Below, piece after piece: positions 5,552 through 5,738 of a DNA stretch of 5,738 nt. The position numbers and the translations under genes are program-made. Positions within the stretch are counted from its first letter, which is position 1. Each line of letters begins with the position of its first letter. This DNA is from Candidatus Adiutrix sp. (GTDB lineage Bacteria; Desulfobacterota; Desulfarculia; Adiutricales; Adiutricaceae): assembly GCA_031285975.1 (NCBI GenBank), contig JAITVE010000284.1, positions 1-5,738 on the forward strand. Reading direction: 5' to 3'. Below the pieces are notes generated by a model. The model had not been told where the DNA came from. It did no database searches and worked only from the letters and a program-made list of their open reading frames with translations.

Positions 5552-5591
5552 TAGCAAGGGGTTCAGCAAAAAAATGCTGAACCCCTTGCTA
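5552..5591. terminator. Perfect 17-bp hairpin with A6 loop between convergent genes; probable terminator
   Basis: TAGCAAGGGGTTCAGCA (5552-5568) and TGCTGAACCCCTTGCTA (5575-5591) are exact reverse complements around AAAAAA. It lies 64 bases after the SPOR/VWA stop and 64 bases after the stop of the partial minus-strand gene, midway in the convergent gap, so it may end both transcripts. It lacks a proper T-run on either side (TTATTGG to the right, CGTTG on the minus strand), which is unusual. It might instead protect 3' ends, or be a copy of a dispersed palindrome. Confidence 0.65.
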
Positions 5592-5655
5592 TTATTGGAT
5601 ATGGCAGTGTGAATCTAACCGACAGCCACGTCTCAGCATCTCAACTGTTGGTATC

Positions 5656-5738
5656 TCACACTCCGCAGACTTGGCAACTGCCCGTTTCGCAGGTGAGCAT
5701 GGTGTTGTCTTTGGCGGGGCCGTCTTTGTCCCAGAAGG
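5656..5738 (-). CDS. C-terminal end of an unidentified cysteine-rich protein; start lies beyond the window
   Basis: The minus strand is open from the window edge to TGA at 5656-5658, giving 26 full codons. The residues begin FWDKDGPAKDN and end TMLTCETGSCQVCGV. Third codon positions are mostly C or G, as in the neighbouring genes, while the gap 5489-5655 is clearly poorer in GC; this supports real coding sequence. Three cysteines in the last twelve residues, spaced C-x4-C-x2-C, could bind metal or an iron-sulfur cluster, or act as a redox tail. The family cannot be named from so short a piece. The gene converges on the SPOR/VWA gene, with the 17-bp hairpin between them. Confidence 0.65.
   Translation of the reverse strand, partial: FWDKDGPAKDNTMLTCETGSCQVCGV

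Noticed and set aside
5424..5612. Short plus-strand open frame over the end of the SPOR/VWA gene and the hairpin
   Set aside because: It runs through the 17-bp hairpin, has no ribosome binding site and overlaps a well-supported gene end.
1..5738. CRISPR array, tRNA, rRNA, insertion sequence or phage attachment site
   Set aside because: No regular repeats, cloverleaf, rRNA-like segment, transposase or integrase motif, or terminal inverted repeats were found on either strand.

Overview
The window is GC-rich, with C or G at most third codon positions. The gene content best fits a Gram-negative bacterium of the deltaproteobacterial type (Desulfobacterota and relatives): an RseP-type site-2 protease, an exported protein with SPOR-like and von Willebrand A-like domains, and sites resembling sigma-54 and sigma-28 promoters. 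The lineage is an inference from family resemblance. No rRNA, tRNA, CRISPR array, transposase or integrase was seen, and nothing marks the region as a mobile element.

Layout: (1) 1-930, plus strand, the C-terminal part of rseP. (2) 944-982, a strong terminator that can work in both directions, between rseP and the gene converging on it. (3) 2611-1016, minus strand, a 531-residue fusion of an SGNH-type hydrolase domain to the catalytic half of a citrate lyase ligase (CitC). Its reading frame starts inside a run of ten C residues, so it looks able to switch on and off by slippage. (4) 2715-2745 and 2700-2715, a terminator butted against a sigma-54-like promoter for the fusion gene. (5) 3662-3198 and 3149-2814, minus strand, two small unrecognised genes in one apparent operon, with their own sigma-54-like promoter at 3729-3744. 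(6) 3663-3958, a 296-base divergent intergenic region with that promoter, an interrupted dyad and a sigma-28-like site facing right. (7) 3959-5488, plus strand, an exported protein with two SPOR-like units and a VWA-like C-terminal domain. (8) 5489-5655, a non-coding convergent gap with a perfect 17-bp hairpin. (9) 5738-5656, minus strand, the last 26 codons of a cysteine-rich protein.

How the parts may work together: the two sigma-54-like sites share TGGCCC-N5-TTGCTT, so the small-protein operon and the hydrolase/ligase fusion may be switched on together. Sigma-54 plus sigma-28-like control is typical of flagellar or surface regulons, and a SPOR/VWA envelope protein would suit such a setting, but no flagellar gene is visible here. 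The most unusual item is the fusion gene: a CitC-type adenylyl/cytidylyl-transferase without neighbouring citrate lyase genes, fused to an SGNH domain, and apparently phase-variable.
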